This document shows, one piece after another, positions 1 to 8,788 of a stretch of DNA of 18,073 nucleotides. The DNA lies in the NCBI GenBank assembly GCA_016285815.1, contig JAEERN010000175.1, positions 1 to 18,073 of the forward strand, read 5' to 3'. The stretch is from Clostridiales bacterium. GTDB taxonomy: Bacteria > Bacillota > Clostridia > Oscillospirales > QAMX01. The notes below the pieces were generated by a model. That model did not search any database and was not told where the DNA came from. It worked only from the letters and a program-made list of their open reading frames with translations. How positions within the stretch are numbered: the stretch's first letter is position 1; each line of letters starts with the position of its first letter. The position numbers were made by a program, and so were the translations under genes.

Positions 1-246
1 CGCTTCGATCAGCGCCGCGGCGGCCGCAAAGTACAGCAGCCAGACGGGGAACACCCGCCAGAAGAGGACGAAGGCCCCCGCGGCCAGCGCCGTCGCCGCC
101 ACGGCCAGCCAGATGCACAGCCGGCGTCCGGCCGGAAAGGCCAGCGCCAGCGCCCGGCGCACCGAGCGGAAAAAGAGAAAGAACGCGCCCCCCAGGACGG
201 GGAGGATCAGCAGCAAAAGTGCGAGAAGAAGCAGGAAAAGGTTCAC
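1..246 (-). CDS. Partial membrane protein, N-terminal part only
   Basis: Reading the minus strand from a GTG at 246 gives 82 codons open to the window edge; an in-frame TGA lies 6 bp upstream of the GTG, which limits start choices. The product begins NLFLLLLALLLLILPV, then has a short basic stretch (RSVRRALALAFPAGRR), a second hydrophobic segment (LAVAATALAAGAFVLFW) and a third (VWLLYFAAAAALIEA). It is therefore an integral membrane protein with at least three helices at its N terminus. A possible Shine-Dalgarno AAAGGAG lies at 262-268, rather far (15 nt) from the GTG. The pattern resembles the N-terminal helices that precede the catalytic domain in some clostridial membrane metallophosphoesterases, but no catalytic motif is inside the window, so the family is a guess. 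It is divergent from the LRR gene. Confidence 0.55.
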   Translation of the reverse strand, partial: MNLFLLLLALLLLILPVLGGAFFLFFRSVRRALALAFPAGRRLCIWLAVAATALAAGAFVLFWRVFPVWLLYFAAAAALIEA

Positions 247-350
247 GGGTCTTCAGAGCGGCTCCTTTCCGGAAGGTCTTGCCGAGGACCAGTTTACACC
301 CGTCCCGGCGGAAAAACAAGGGCGAAACTGTGAACAAACCCGCGCGGCGC

Positions 351-379
351 TTGAAAAAACGGCGGCGGCGTGGTACAAT
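351..379 (+). promoter_or_regulatory. Sigma-A promoter of the LRR protein/alpha-galactosidase unit
   Basis: TTGAAA at 351-356 and TACAAT at 374-379 are separated by 17 bp, and a TG one base upstream of the -10 (371-372) makes an extended -10. Transcription should start near 386, leaving a leader of about 70 nt before the LRR gene. It is the only good promoter seen upstream of the LRR and GH36 genes. The -35 lies inside one of two identical 12-bp repeats (349-360 and 387-398). Confidence 0.72.
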
Positions 380-406
380 AGAACGAGCTTGAAAAAACAG
401 TCGGCC

Positions 407-426
407 GCTCTGCGTGTGCGCAGAGC
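407..426 (+). promoter_or_regulatory. Perfect hairpin in the LRR mRNA leader
   Basis: An 8-bp perfect inverted repeat (GCTCTGCG at 407-414, CGCAGAGC at 419-426) surrounds a TGTG loop, about 20 nt into the predicted transcript. No T-run follows, so it is not an intrinsic terminator. It could stabilise the leader. It ends 20 nt before the likely ribosome binding site at 447-453, so it does not directly mask it. It buries the upstream GTG at 414, which argues against that codon as a start. Confidence 0.45.
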
Positions 427-455
427 GCGGAATACGGCAAAGTGCGGGTGATCTT

Positions 456-2060
456 TTGAAAAACGCGATGAAGGTGTTCGCCGTGATCGGGGCGGCGCTG
501 CTGCTGACGGCCGCGGTCTGTCTGGTCCTCGTCCTGACGGACGCCCCGTCCGCCGGAGAGGGCGACGACGTGACGGTCCTGTACTCCGGTCTGACGGAGG
601 GGGACTTCGTCTATACGGTCTTTTCCGATTACACCTGCGAGATCGCAAAGTACACCGGGACGGCGGAGCGCCTCTCGGTGCCTCGAAAGCTGAACGCCTG
701 TCTCGTGACGGCCGTGGGCGACGGGGCCTTCGAAAAGAACGAGGTCCTGCGGCGCGTGTCGCTGCCCGCGGGCGTGGTCCGGATCGGGACCCGGGCCTTT
801 GCGGACTGCACGGCGCTGGTCCGCGTCACCGGGACGCGGAACGTGACCGAGGTGGGCGACGAGGCCTTTTCCGGCTGTTCAGCGCTGACGGCCTTCCGCT
901 TCGGACGGAAGCTGCGCGCGGTGGGCGCGTCGGCCTTTGCGGACTGCGCCTCGCTGAAGCGGGCCGTTCTGCCGGGAGAGACGGCGTCTCTGGGAAACGG
1001 CGCCTTCGCCGGGTGCGCGGCGCTGAAGACCGTCCGTCTGGGCGGCGGTCTGCGGGAGCTCGCTCCCCGGACCTTTGCCGGGTGCGCGGCGCTGACCTCC
1101 GTCCGGCTGCCGGACGGGTTGGAGACCGTGGGCTACGGCGCCTTTGAGGGGTGCTCGTCCCTGAAGCGTCTGTCGGTGCCGGACAGCGTCGGGACCGTGG
1201 GCGTCCGCGCCTTTGCCGGGACGCCGTGGCGAGACGGGGCCGACGGCTTCGTCGTGGTGGGAAACGGGATCCTCGCGGCCGCGGGGAACGCCGCGGGCGC
1301 CGTGACGGTGCCGGAAGGCGTGCGGACCGTGGCGGACGCCTTTTCGGACAACGGGGCGATCACCTCGGTGACCTTTCCCGACACGGTGACGGAGATCGGC
1401 CCGTCGGCATTTTCGGGCTGCACTGGCCTGACCGCGGTGGAGGTGCCCGACAGCGTGACGCGGATCGGGTCGTACGCCTTTTACGGGTGCGCGGCTCTGC
1501 GCGACGTCCGGCTGCCGGCGGGGCTGGCGGACGTCGGCGGCTGGTGCTTTGCCGGGACCGCCTGGAGCCGGAGCGCCGCGTTTGTCGTCGCGGGGGACGG
1601 GATCCTGCTGGGCTCGTCTCTGACCGAGGGCGACGTGACCGTGCCGGAGGGCGTGAAATACGTGGCCGAGGCCTTTTCCGGCTCCGGGATCCGGTCGGTC
1701 TCGCTGCCGGAAAGCGTGGCCGAGGTGCGGTCCAACGCGTTTTACGACTGCGCGTCGCTGACGCGGGTCGAGCTGGCGCCGGGGATCGCGTCGGTGGGCG
1801 AGTCGGCCTTCGAGGACTGCGCGGGGCTGACGGAGCTCGTCCTGCCGGACACGGTGACCGCGGTGGAGAAGCAGGCCTTCGCCGGGTGCGCGGGGCTGAC
1901 GTCGGTCCGCCTGTCGGCGTCGCTGCGGTACGTGGGCGCCGACGCCTTCGGCGGATGCGAGGCCCTGGCCCGGGCGGAGTTCGGCGGGGACCTGCAGGAA
2001 CTGGTGATCGAGCCGGGCAACGGGATCCTGACGGATCTTCTGGTCCCGGCCGGAGAATAG
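456..2060 (+). CDS. Exported or membrane-anchored leucine-rich-repeat (LRR_5/BspA-like) protein
   Basis: A protein of about 534 residues. It starts with a hydrophobic segment (VFAVIGAALLLTAAV and onward), a signal peptide or signal anchor, so it should act outside the membrane. After a short domain of about 60 residues come 17 repeats of roughly 23 residues, each ending in a motif like AFxGCxxL with a following LPxxVxxIG pattern, typical of the LRR_5 family. Two repeats are replaced by a longer module (FVVVGNGILxxx...VTVPEGV). No sortase signal or cell-wall domain is seen, and no lipobox cysteine fits. The start is uncertain. TTG 456 has the 16S-complementary GGTGATC (447-453) at good spacing; ATG 468 also reads straight into the signal segment; GTG 414 lies in a hairpin. 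Members of this family are often adhesins or surface proteins of host-associated bacteria, but the ligand here is unknown. The GH36 gene follows by 26 bp, so the two are probably co-transcribed. Confidence 0.8.
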   Translation: MKNAMKVFAVIGAALLLTAAVCLVLVLTDAPSAGEGDDVTVLYSGLTEGDFVYTVFSDYTCEIAKYTGTAERLSVPRKLNACLVTAVGDGAFEKNEVLRRVSLPAGVVRIGTRAFADCTALVRVTGTRNVTEVGDEAFSGCSALTAFRFGRKLRAVGASAFADCASLKRAVLPGETASLGNGAFAGCAALKTVRLGGGLRELAPRTFAGCAALTSVRLPDGLETVGYGAFEGCSSLKRLSVPDSVGTVGVRAFAGTPWRDGADGFVVVGNGILAAAGNAAGAVTVPEGVRTVADAFSDNGAITSVTFPDTVTEIGPSAFSGCTGLTAVEVPDSVTRIGSYAFYGCAALRDVRLPAGLADVGGWCFAGTAWSRSAAFVVAGDGILLGSSLTEGDVTVPEGVKYVAEAFSGSGIRSVSLPESVAEVRSNAFYDCASLTRVELAPGIASVGESAFEDCAGLTELVLPDTVTAVEKQAFAGCAGLTSVRLSASLRYVGADAFGGCEALARAEFGGDLQELVIEPGNGILTDLLVPAGE

Positions 2061-2086
2061 CGCGGTATACCGAGGAGGAACTGGAC

Positions 2087-4276
2087 ATGGCCATCTCATT
2101 CGACGAAAAGACCCGGATCTTCAAGCTGGACACGGCGACGTCGACATATCTCGTCAAGATCTTCGACGAGGGGTATCTGCTCAACCTCTATTACGGGCCC
2201 CGGATCCCGGACGTCAACGTCCGCGGCCGGGAGACGCGGCCGGCCAACGCATCCTTCAGCCTGGCCAACCCCGTCATCGGAGAAAACGGCTTCACGCCGG
2301 ACACCGCCCCCATGGAGTACGGCTGCAACGGCGCGGCGGATTTCCGCATCTCGGCGCTGGCCGTCCGCAACGCGGCGGGGGACAGCGTGACGGACGTGCG
2401 CTATACGGGCCACCGGATCGTTCCCGGCAAGCCGGGGATCCCGGGGATGCCCGCCTCATACGTCAACAGCGGGGACGAGGCGGACACGCTGGAGCTGTAC
2501 GCCGCCGACGCGGTGACGGGCGTCCGCGTCACGCTGTACTACACGGCGTTCCGGGACCTCGGCGTGCTGACGCGCCGGGTGCGCGTGGAAAACGGCGGCG
2601 CGGCGCCCTGTCGGGTCGAGCGCGCCTTTTCCTGCTGCGTGGACCTGCCGGACATGGACTACGATCTGATCACGCTGCCCGGCCGCTATGCCAAGGAGCG
2701 GAACGTGGAGCGGCGGCGGCTGGCCCACGGGGTCCAGGGCGTGGAGAGCAAGCGCGGCGTTTCGGGCCACGCCCAGAACCCCTTCGCGGCGCTGGCCGCC
2801 CGGGGCGCGGACGAGGAGCACGGCTGGGTCTACGGCTTCAATCTGGTGTACAGCGGCAACTTCTCGATCCTGGCCGAGTGTGACTTCAACGATTCCACGC
2901 GCCTGATCGCCGGCATCAACCCCACCGACTTCGAGTGGACCCTCGCCCCGGGCGAGGCCTTCGATGCGCCGGAGTGCGTTCTGGTGTTCACGCCGGACGG
3001 ACTGGGGGAGATGAGCCGGATCTTCCACCGCTTTTACCGGGAAAACCTCATCCGCGGCCGCTGGAAGCACGAAAAGCGCCCGCTGCTCATCAATAGCTGG
3101 GAGGCGGCCTATTTCGACTTCGACACGGAAAAGCTGGCGGCCTTCGCCAAAGAGGCGAAGACGCTGGGGGTGGAGATGCTGGTCATGGACGACGGCTGGT
3201 TCGGCCGCCGCAACGACGACACCTCCTCGCTGGGGGACTGGACCGTCAACGAGGACAAGCTGCCCGGCGGGCTGGCGCCGCTGATCGAGCGGGTCAACGC
3301 CGAGGGCCTGAAGTTCGGCATCTGGTACGAGCCGGAGATGATCTCGCCGGATTCCGATCTGTACCGGGCGCACCCGGACTGGTGCGTCCACGCGACGGGG
3401 CGGACGCCCATGATCGGCCGTCACCAGCTGGTGCTGGACGTCTCGCGGGCGGACGTCCGCGACCACATCTGGGGCATGATGCGCCGGGTCCTGTCGTCCA
3501 ACCGCATCGACTACGTCAAGTGGGATTTCAACCGCAACATCTCGGACGCGGCCTCGGCCCTTCTGCCGCCGGAGCGCCAGAAGGAGTTCTTCCACCGGTT
3601 CATCCTCGGCACCTACGACCTGATGGAGCGGCTGGTCACCGAGTTCCCGGACATCCTGTTCGAAAATTGCTCGGGCGGCGGCGGCCGCTTCGACCCGGCC
3701 ATGCTGTACTATTCGCCCCAGATCTGGACCAGCGACAACACCGACCCCCTCGAGCGCCTGTCCATCCAGTTCGGAACGTCCCTGTGCTATCCCGCCTCGT
3801 CCATGGGGACCCACGTCTCGGCCTGTCCGCGAACAGGCTTCGAGACCCGCGGCAACGTGGCCCTTTGGGGCACCTTCGGGTACGAGCTGGACCCCTGCAA
3901 GCTGACCCGGGAGGAAAAGGCGGCGGTCCGCGCGCAGGTCGCGGAGTATCACCGGTTCTACGAGCTGACCCACGAGGGGGACCTTTACCGGCTGATCTCG
4001 CCCTTCGACGACCCCTGCCGCGCCGCGTGGCAGCTGGTCTCGCCGGACCGGCGCACGACGCTGGTGACGCTGGTCACCGTGCGCGAGCAGTTCAGGGCCG
4101 GCGTCCGCCTGCGCCTGCGCGGGCTGGATCCGGAGCGGTACTACCGGGACGAGGCCACGGGCGAGGTCTTCTCCGGCGCGCTGCTGATGAACGCCGGAGT
4201 GGTGATGACCCGGGTCGCCCGGCGGGACGGCGAAAGCGCGAAGCTGGTCTTCACCGCCGTGGAGGAGCAGGCCTGA
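2087..4276 (+). CDS. Alpha-galactosidase, glycoside hydrolase family 36
   Basis: A protein of 729 residues, the usual length for bacterial GH36 tetrameric alpha-galactosidases, which release terminal alpha-1,6-galactose from melibiose, raffinose and stachyose. The N-terminal half is a beta-sandwich region. The (beta/alpha)8 barrel has the family blocks MDDGWFGRRNDD, GIWYEPEMISPDSDLY and YVKWDFNR, with catalytic nucleophile Asp480, then IWTSDNTDPLER with the acid/base Asp550. These positions are close to those of the Geobacillus enzymes. No signal peptide is present, so it acts in the cytoplasm on imported oligosaccharides. ATG 2087 is chosen because GAGGAGG (2072-2078) lies 8 nt upstream; the same frame is open far upstream inside the LRR gene but is not coding there. 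No transporter or regulator gene for galactosides is in the window. No convincing terminator follows. Confidence 0.95.
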   Translation: MAISFDEKTRIFKLDTATSTYLVKIFDEGYLLNLYYGPRIPDVNVRGRETRPANASFSLANPVIGENGFTPDTAPMEYGCNGAADFRISALAVRNAAGDSVTDVRYTGHRIVPGKPGIPGMPASYVNSGDEADTLELYAADAVTGVRVTLYYTAFRDLGVLTRRVRVENGGAAPCRVERAFSCCVDLPDMDYDLITLPGRYAKERNVERRRLAHGVQGVESKRGVSGHAQNPFAALAARGADEEHGWVYGFNLVYSGNFSILAECDFNDSTRLIAGINPTDFEWTLAPGEAFDAPECVLVFTPDGLGEMSRIFHRFYRENLIRGRWKHEKRPLLINSWEAAYFDFDTEKLAAFAKEAKTLGVEMLVMDDGWFGRRNDDTSSLGDWTVNEDKLPGGLAPLIERVNAEGLKFGIWYEPEMISPDSDLYRAHPDWCVHATGRTPMIGRHQLVLDVSRADVRDHIWGMMRRVLSSNRIDYVKWDFNRNISDAASALLPPERQKEFFHRFILGTYDLMERLVTEFPDILFENCSGGGGRFDPAMLYYSPQIWTSDNTDPLERLSIQFGTSLCYPASSMGTHVSACPRTGFETRGNVALWGTFGYELDPCKLTREEKAAVRAQVAEYHRFYELTHEGDLYRLISPFDDPCRAAWQLVSPDRRTTLVTLVTVREQFRAGVRLRLRGLDPERYYRDEATGEVFSGALLMNAGVVMTRVARRDGESAKLVFTAVEEQA

Positions 4277-4347
4277 GACCGCGGCGGGCCTTTGGTGAAC
4301 GTGCATAATTAACCGCAAGAAAATCCGGCAACCCAGAACACAATGAT

Positions 4348-4361
4348 AGAATAAAAATTTT
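4348..4361 (+). promoter_or_regulatory. Candidate ARG box 1 (ArgR operator, weak)
   Basis: AGAATAAAAATTTT matches 11 of 14 positions of the ArgR/AhrC core TGAATWWWWATTCA. It lies 2 bp upstream of the better box at 4364-4377, in an AT-rich island within GC-rich DNA. ArgR/AhrC hexamers usually bind two neighbouring boxes, so the pair is more convincing than this site alone. Confidence 0.5.
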
Positions 4362-4363
4362 CT

Positions 4364-4377
4364 TGAATATTATTTCA
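4364..4377 (+). promoter_or_regulatory. Candidate ARG box 2 (ArgR operator, strong)
   Basis: TGAATATTATTTCA matches 13 of 14 positions of the ArgR/AhrC core TGAATWWWWATTCA. It ends 9 bp before the -35 of the argG promoter, so arginine-bound ArgR could block RNA polymerase. The box and promoter stand directly upstream of an arginine operon, as expected for feedback repression by arginine. No argR gene is in the window. Confidence 0.65.
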
Positions 4378-4386
4378 CAAGACCCC

Positions 4387-4415
4387 TTGACATCGCCGGA
4401 CGAAAGTGGTATACT
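4387..4415 (+). promoter_or_regulatory. Sigma-A promoter of the arg operon
   Basis: TTGACA (4387-4392) and TATACT (4410-4415) are separated by exactly 17 bp, and TG at 4407-4408 gives an extended -10. The start should be near 4422, leaving an argG leader of about 30 nt, too short for a riboswitch or leader peptide. Control is therefore expected at initiation, through the ARG boxes just upstream. Confidence 0.85.
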
Positions 4416-4451
4416 GTGCCCATCATCAAAAAACGAGGAGCGCAGACACTT

Positions 4452-5672
<1,221 letters not shown>

Positions 5673-5679
5673 AGGCTCC

Positions 5680-5716
5680 GGGCCGTTCCGCGGGACCTGC
5701 GGGACGGCCCTTTCCC
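5680..5716 (+). terminator. Hairpin with short T-run between argG and argC (partial terminator or processing site)
   Basis: GGGCCGTTCCGC (5680-5691) pairs with GCGGGACGGCCC (5699-5710) over 12 bp with a single G-U pair and a 7-nt loop, starting 7 nt after the argG stop. Only TTT follows, then CCC, so termination is probably incomplete. It could lower or separate expression of argC and later genes relative to argG. No new promoter is visible in the 67 bp gap, which implies at least partial read-through. Confidence 0.6.
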
Positions 5717-5739
5717 ATGAGAAGGAGGAAAAGACCGAC

Positions 5740-6663
5740 GTGATCAGGGTGTTTATCGACGGAAGCTCGGGGACCACGGGACTTCGCATCTTCGACCGGC
5801 TGGAGGGCCGGCCGGACGTGGCGCTGATCCGCCTGCCCGAGGAGCTGCGCCGCGATCCGGCGGCGCGGCTGGACGCTCTGGTCCGGGCGGACGCGGCGTT
5901 CCTCTGTCTGCCGGACGATGCGGCCAGGGCCGCGGCCGAGGCGGCGGCGGGGGCGGACACGGTGATTATCGACACGTCCACGGCCCACCGCACCGCGCCG
6001 GGTTGGGTCTACGGCTTCGCCGAGCTGACCGGCCGGCGGGAACAGATCGCCGCGGCCAGGCGCATCGCGAACCCCGGCTGTCACGCCAGCGGCTTCATCG
6101 CGCTGGTGGCGCCGCTGGTGGAGGAGGGCGTGATCCCGCGCGGCGCGCGTCTGTCCTGTTATTCCCTGACGGGCTATTCCGGCGGCGGCAAGAAGATGAT
6201 CGCCCAGTATGAGACCGGGCCCCGGGATCCGCTGCTGGACGCGCCGCGGATGTACGGGCTGGGCCAGACCCACAAGCACCTGCCGGAGATGGCGGCCCAG
6301 TGCGGCCTGTCCTCGCTTCCGGTGTTTTGCCCCGTGGTGGCGCCGTTTTACGCGGGGATGGAGGTCACCGTGCCGCTGTTCGCCGAAGAGCTGGGCGCCG
6401 GGGCCGGCGAGATCCGGCGGATCTACGGCGAGCGGTACGCCGGCGGGCTGGTGCGGTTCTGCCCGGAGGCGGACGAGGGCGGCTTTCTGTCCGCCGGGGC
6501 CATGGCCGGACGGGACGACATGCAGGTGGCGGTCTTCGGGAACGGCGAGCGGATCCTGCTGACCGCACGGTTCGACAATCTGGGCAAGGGCGCCTCGGGG
6601 GCGGCCATCCAGAACATGAACATCGCGCTGGGCTGTGAAGAGACGGCCGGGCTGAAATACTGA
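5740..6663 (+). CDS. argC: N-acetyl-gamma-glutamyl-phosphate reductase (type 2)
   Basis: A protein of 307 residues, matching the shorter type 2 ArgC rather than the roughly 345-residue type 1. It reduces N-acetylglutamyl phosphate with NADPH to the semialdehyde. The N-terminal nucleotide-binding motif is GSSGTTGLRIFDRL. The catalytic cysteine is Cys114 in NPGCHASG, and the KHLPEM motif carries the conserved histidine region. The start is GTG at 5740 with AAGGAGG at 5722-5728; reading begins MIRVFIDGSSG, as expected for the family. It follows the argG-argC hairpin and is 15 bp ahead of argJ. Confidence 0.95.
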   Translation: MIRVFIDGSSGTTGLRIFDRLEGRPDVALIRLPEELRRDPAARLDALVRADAAFLCLPDDAARAAAEAAAGADTVIIDTSTAHRTAPGWVYGFAELTGRREQIAAARRIANPGCHASGFIALVAPLVEEGVIPRGARLSCYSLTGYSGGGKKMIAQYETGPRDPLLDAPRMYGLGQTHKHLPEMAAQCGLSSLPVFCPVVAPFYAGMEVTVPLFAEELGAGAGEIRRIYGERYAGGLVRFCPEADEGGFLSAGAMAGRDDMQVAVFGNGERILLTARFDNLGKGASGAAIQNMNIALGCEETAGLKY

Positions 6664-6678
6664 CCGAGAGGACGAAGC

Positions 6679-7893
6679 ATGAAACAGATCGAAGGCGGCG
6701 TGTGCGCCGCAAAGGGATTCACCGCGGCGGGAGTCCACTGCGGCATCCGGAAGAACAGAAGCAAAAAAGACCTGGCGCTGATCTACAGCGCCGTTCCCGC
6801 CGCGGCGGCGGCGGTGTACACCACCAATCTGGTCAAGGGCGCGCCGCTGGCGGTGACCAAAGCGCATCTGCAGAACGGGCGGGCCCAGGCGGTGATCTGC
6901 AACAGCGGGAACGCCAACACCTGCAACGCCAATGGCGTGGAGATCGCCGAGCAGACCTGCGCGCTGGCGGCCGGGGCGCTGGGCATCGCGCCGGAGGACG
7001 TGGTGGTGGCCTCGACGGGGGTCATCGGCCAGCCGCTGGACATCGCGCCCATCGCCGCGGGGATCCCGCCGCTGTGCGCGGCGCTTTCCGCCGACGGCGG
7101 CGACGACGCGGCGGAGGGCATCATGACCACCGACACCGTCAAAAAAGAGGCGGCGGTGGAGTTCACGCTGGGCGGAAAGGTCTGCCGCATCGGCGGCATG
7201 GCCAAGGGCAGCGGCATGATCCACCCCAACATGGCCACCATGCTGGTCTTTCTGACCACGGACGCCGCCGTCAGCCCGGCCATGCTGCAGCGGGTCCTGT
7301 CCGCAGACGCGGCGGACACCTTCAACATGATCAGCATCGACGGCGACACCTCCACCAACGACATGGTGACCGTGCTGGCCAACGGCATGGCGGGGAACGC
7401 GGAGATCACCGCCGAGGGCGAGGACTGCGCCGCCTTTGCCGCGGCGCTGAACGCCGTCACCACGGCGCTCTGCCGCGCCATCGCCGGGGACGGCGAGGGC
7501 GCCACCAAGCTGCTGGAGTGCCGCGTGGACGGCGCGCCGGACACGGCGACGGCCAAGACCGTGGCCAAGAGCGTGATCTGCTCCAGCCTGCTCAAGGCGG
7601 CCATGTTCGGGGCCGACGCCAACTGGGGCCGCGTGCTGTGCGCCATCGGCTATTCCGGCGCGGCGGTGGACGTGGACCGCATCGACGTGGCGTTCACCAG
7701 CGCGGCGGGCACGGTCCGGGTCTGCCGCGGCGGCGCGGGGGTGGACTTCTCCGAGGAAAAGGCCAAGGAGATCCTGCTCTGCGGCGAGATCGGCATCCTG
7801 GTCTCGCTGAACGCGGGCGAGGCCTCGGCCACGGCCTGGGGCTGCGATCTGACGTACGATTACGTTCGGATCAACGGGGATTACCGCACCTGA
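6679..7893 (+). CDS. argJ: Bifunctional ornithine acetyltransferase / N-acetylglutamate synthase
   Basis: A protein of 404 residues, typical of ArgJ. It moves the acetyl group from N-acetylornithine to glutamate, so the acetyl group is recycled; bifunctional members also use acetyl-CoA to start the cycle. The precursor cuts itself between Ala186 and Thr187 in the KGSGMIHPNMATML motif, giving alpha and beta chains, with Thr187 as nucleophile. The C terminus INGDYRT matches the family ending. No argA or argE gene is visible here, consistent with the cyclic route; whether this enzyme also works with acetyl-CoA cannot be told from sequence. ATG 6679 follows a GAGAGGA sequence. Confidence 0.95.
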   Translation: MKQIEGGVCAAKGFTAAGVHCGIRKNRSKKDLALIYSAVPAAAAAVYTTNLVKGAPLAVTKAHLQNGRAQAVICNSGNANTCNANGVEIAEQTCALAAGALGIAPEDVVVASTGVIGQPLDIAPIAAGIPPLCAALSADGGDDAAEGIMTTDTVKKEAAVEFTLGGKVCRIGGMAKGSGMIHPNMATMLVFLTTDAAVSPAMLQRVLSADAADTFNMISIDGDTSTNDMVTVLANGMAGNAEITAEGEDCAAFAAALNAVTTALCRAIAGDGEGATKLLECRVDGAPDTATAKTVAKSVICSSLLKAAMFGADANWGRVLCAIGYSGAAVDVDRIDVAFTSAAGTVRVCRGGAGVDFSEEKAKEILLCGEIGILVSLNAGEASATAWGCDLTYDYVRINGDYRT

Positions 7894-7918
7894 AACGGAA
7901 AAACGGGGGAGAGAACGG

Positions 7919-8788
7919 ATGGAGAACCAATTTTCCAACGCGGAGCGCGCCGAGGTCCTGGCCCAGGCGCTTCCCTATATCCGGCGCTATACGGGCCGGA
8001 TCGTCGTGGTGAAATATGGCGGCAACGCCATGGTGAACGAGACGCTGAAGCAGCAGGTCATGGAGGACCTGGTGCTGCTTTGGCTCATCGGCGTGAAGGT
8101 GGTGCTGGTGCACGGCGGCGGGCCGGAGATCAGCGAGCTCATGGACCGGCTGGGCAAAAAGCCGGAGTTCGTGGACGGGCTGCGCGTCACCGACCGCGAG
8201 ACGGTGGACATCGTCCAGATGGTGCTGGCGGGCAAGGTGAACAAGACGCTGGTCAACCTGTTGGAGATGAAGGGCGGCCGGGCCGTCGGCATCTCGGGGA
8301 TGGACGGCCGGCTCATCGAGGCGGCCGTCAAGGATCCGCGGCTGGGCTTTGTGGGAAAGATCACGGGGGTCAACATCGCCCCGGTGACCGATCTGCTGGA
8401 AAAGGGCTATATCCCCGTGGTCTCCACCATCGGGTGCGACGCGGCGGGCAACGCCTACAACATCAACGGCGACACCGCTGCGGCCCACATCGCCGGGGCC
8501 CTGCGGGCCGAGCGGCTCATCATGATGACGGACATCGCGGGCATCCTGCGGGACCGGACGGATCCGGCCTCGCTGATCCCGGAGCTGACGCTGGACGAGG
8601 CGGCGCGGCTCTACGACGAGGGCGTCGTCTCCGGCGGTATGATCCCCAAGGTGGACTGCTGCGTCGAGGCCATCCACCGGGGCGTGAAGAACGCGGTCAT
8701 CATGGACGGACGCGTGCCGCATTCGATCCTGATGGAGCTGCTGACCAACGAGGGCGTCGGAACGTGGATCAAGGGGGAACAGGCATGA
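7919..8788 (+). CDS. argB: Acetylglutamate kinase
   Basis: A protein of 289 residues from the amino-acid kinase family, which phosphorylates N-acetylglutamate with ATP in the second pathway step. The core has VVVKYGGNAM (residues 28-37), VLVHGGGPEIS, and a C-terminal GGMIPKVDCC motif. The N-terminal helix, ending in ALPYIRRYTGR, is the element that builds the hexameric, arginine-inhibited enzymes, so this kinase is probably feedback-inhibited by arginine. That fits an ArgJ-type cycle, where ArgB is the usual control point. It starts 25 bp after argJ, with GGGGGAGAG just upstream, and its stop overlaps the argD start (ATGA). Confidence 0.96.
   Translation: MENQFSNAERAEVLAQALPYIRRYTGRIVVVKYGGNAMVNETLKQQVMEDLVLLWLIGVKVVLVHGGGPEISELMDRLGKKPEFVDGLRVTDRETVDIVQMVLAGKVNKTLVNLLEMKGGRAVGISGMDGRLIEAAVKDPRLGFVGKITGVNIAPVTDLLEKGYIPVVSTIGCDAAGNAYNINGDTAAAHIAGALRAERLIMMTDIAGILRDRTDPASLIPELTLDEAARLYDEGVVSGGMIPKVDCCVEAIHRGVKNAVIMDGRVPHSILMELLTNEGVGTWIKGEQA

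Noticed and set aside
414..455. GTG 414 as the start of the LRR protein
   Set aside because: It lies inside the perfect hairpin at 407-426, has no Shine-Dalgarno, and adds a polar stretch before the signal segment.
4269..4293. Terminator after the alpha-galactosidase
   Set aside because: The best stem is AGGCC/GGCCT with a 13-nt loop and only three T, too weak to call.
4302..4315. A third ARG-box-like site upstream of argG
   Set aside because: Only about 10 of 14 positions fit, and it is 46 bp from the first box, so it is not better than chance in AT-rich DNA.
4416..4451. GTG 4416 as the start of argG
   Set aside because: It precedes the predicted transcription start at about 4422, and the extra residues include the ribosome binding site at 4435-4440.
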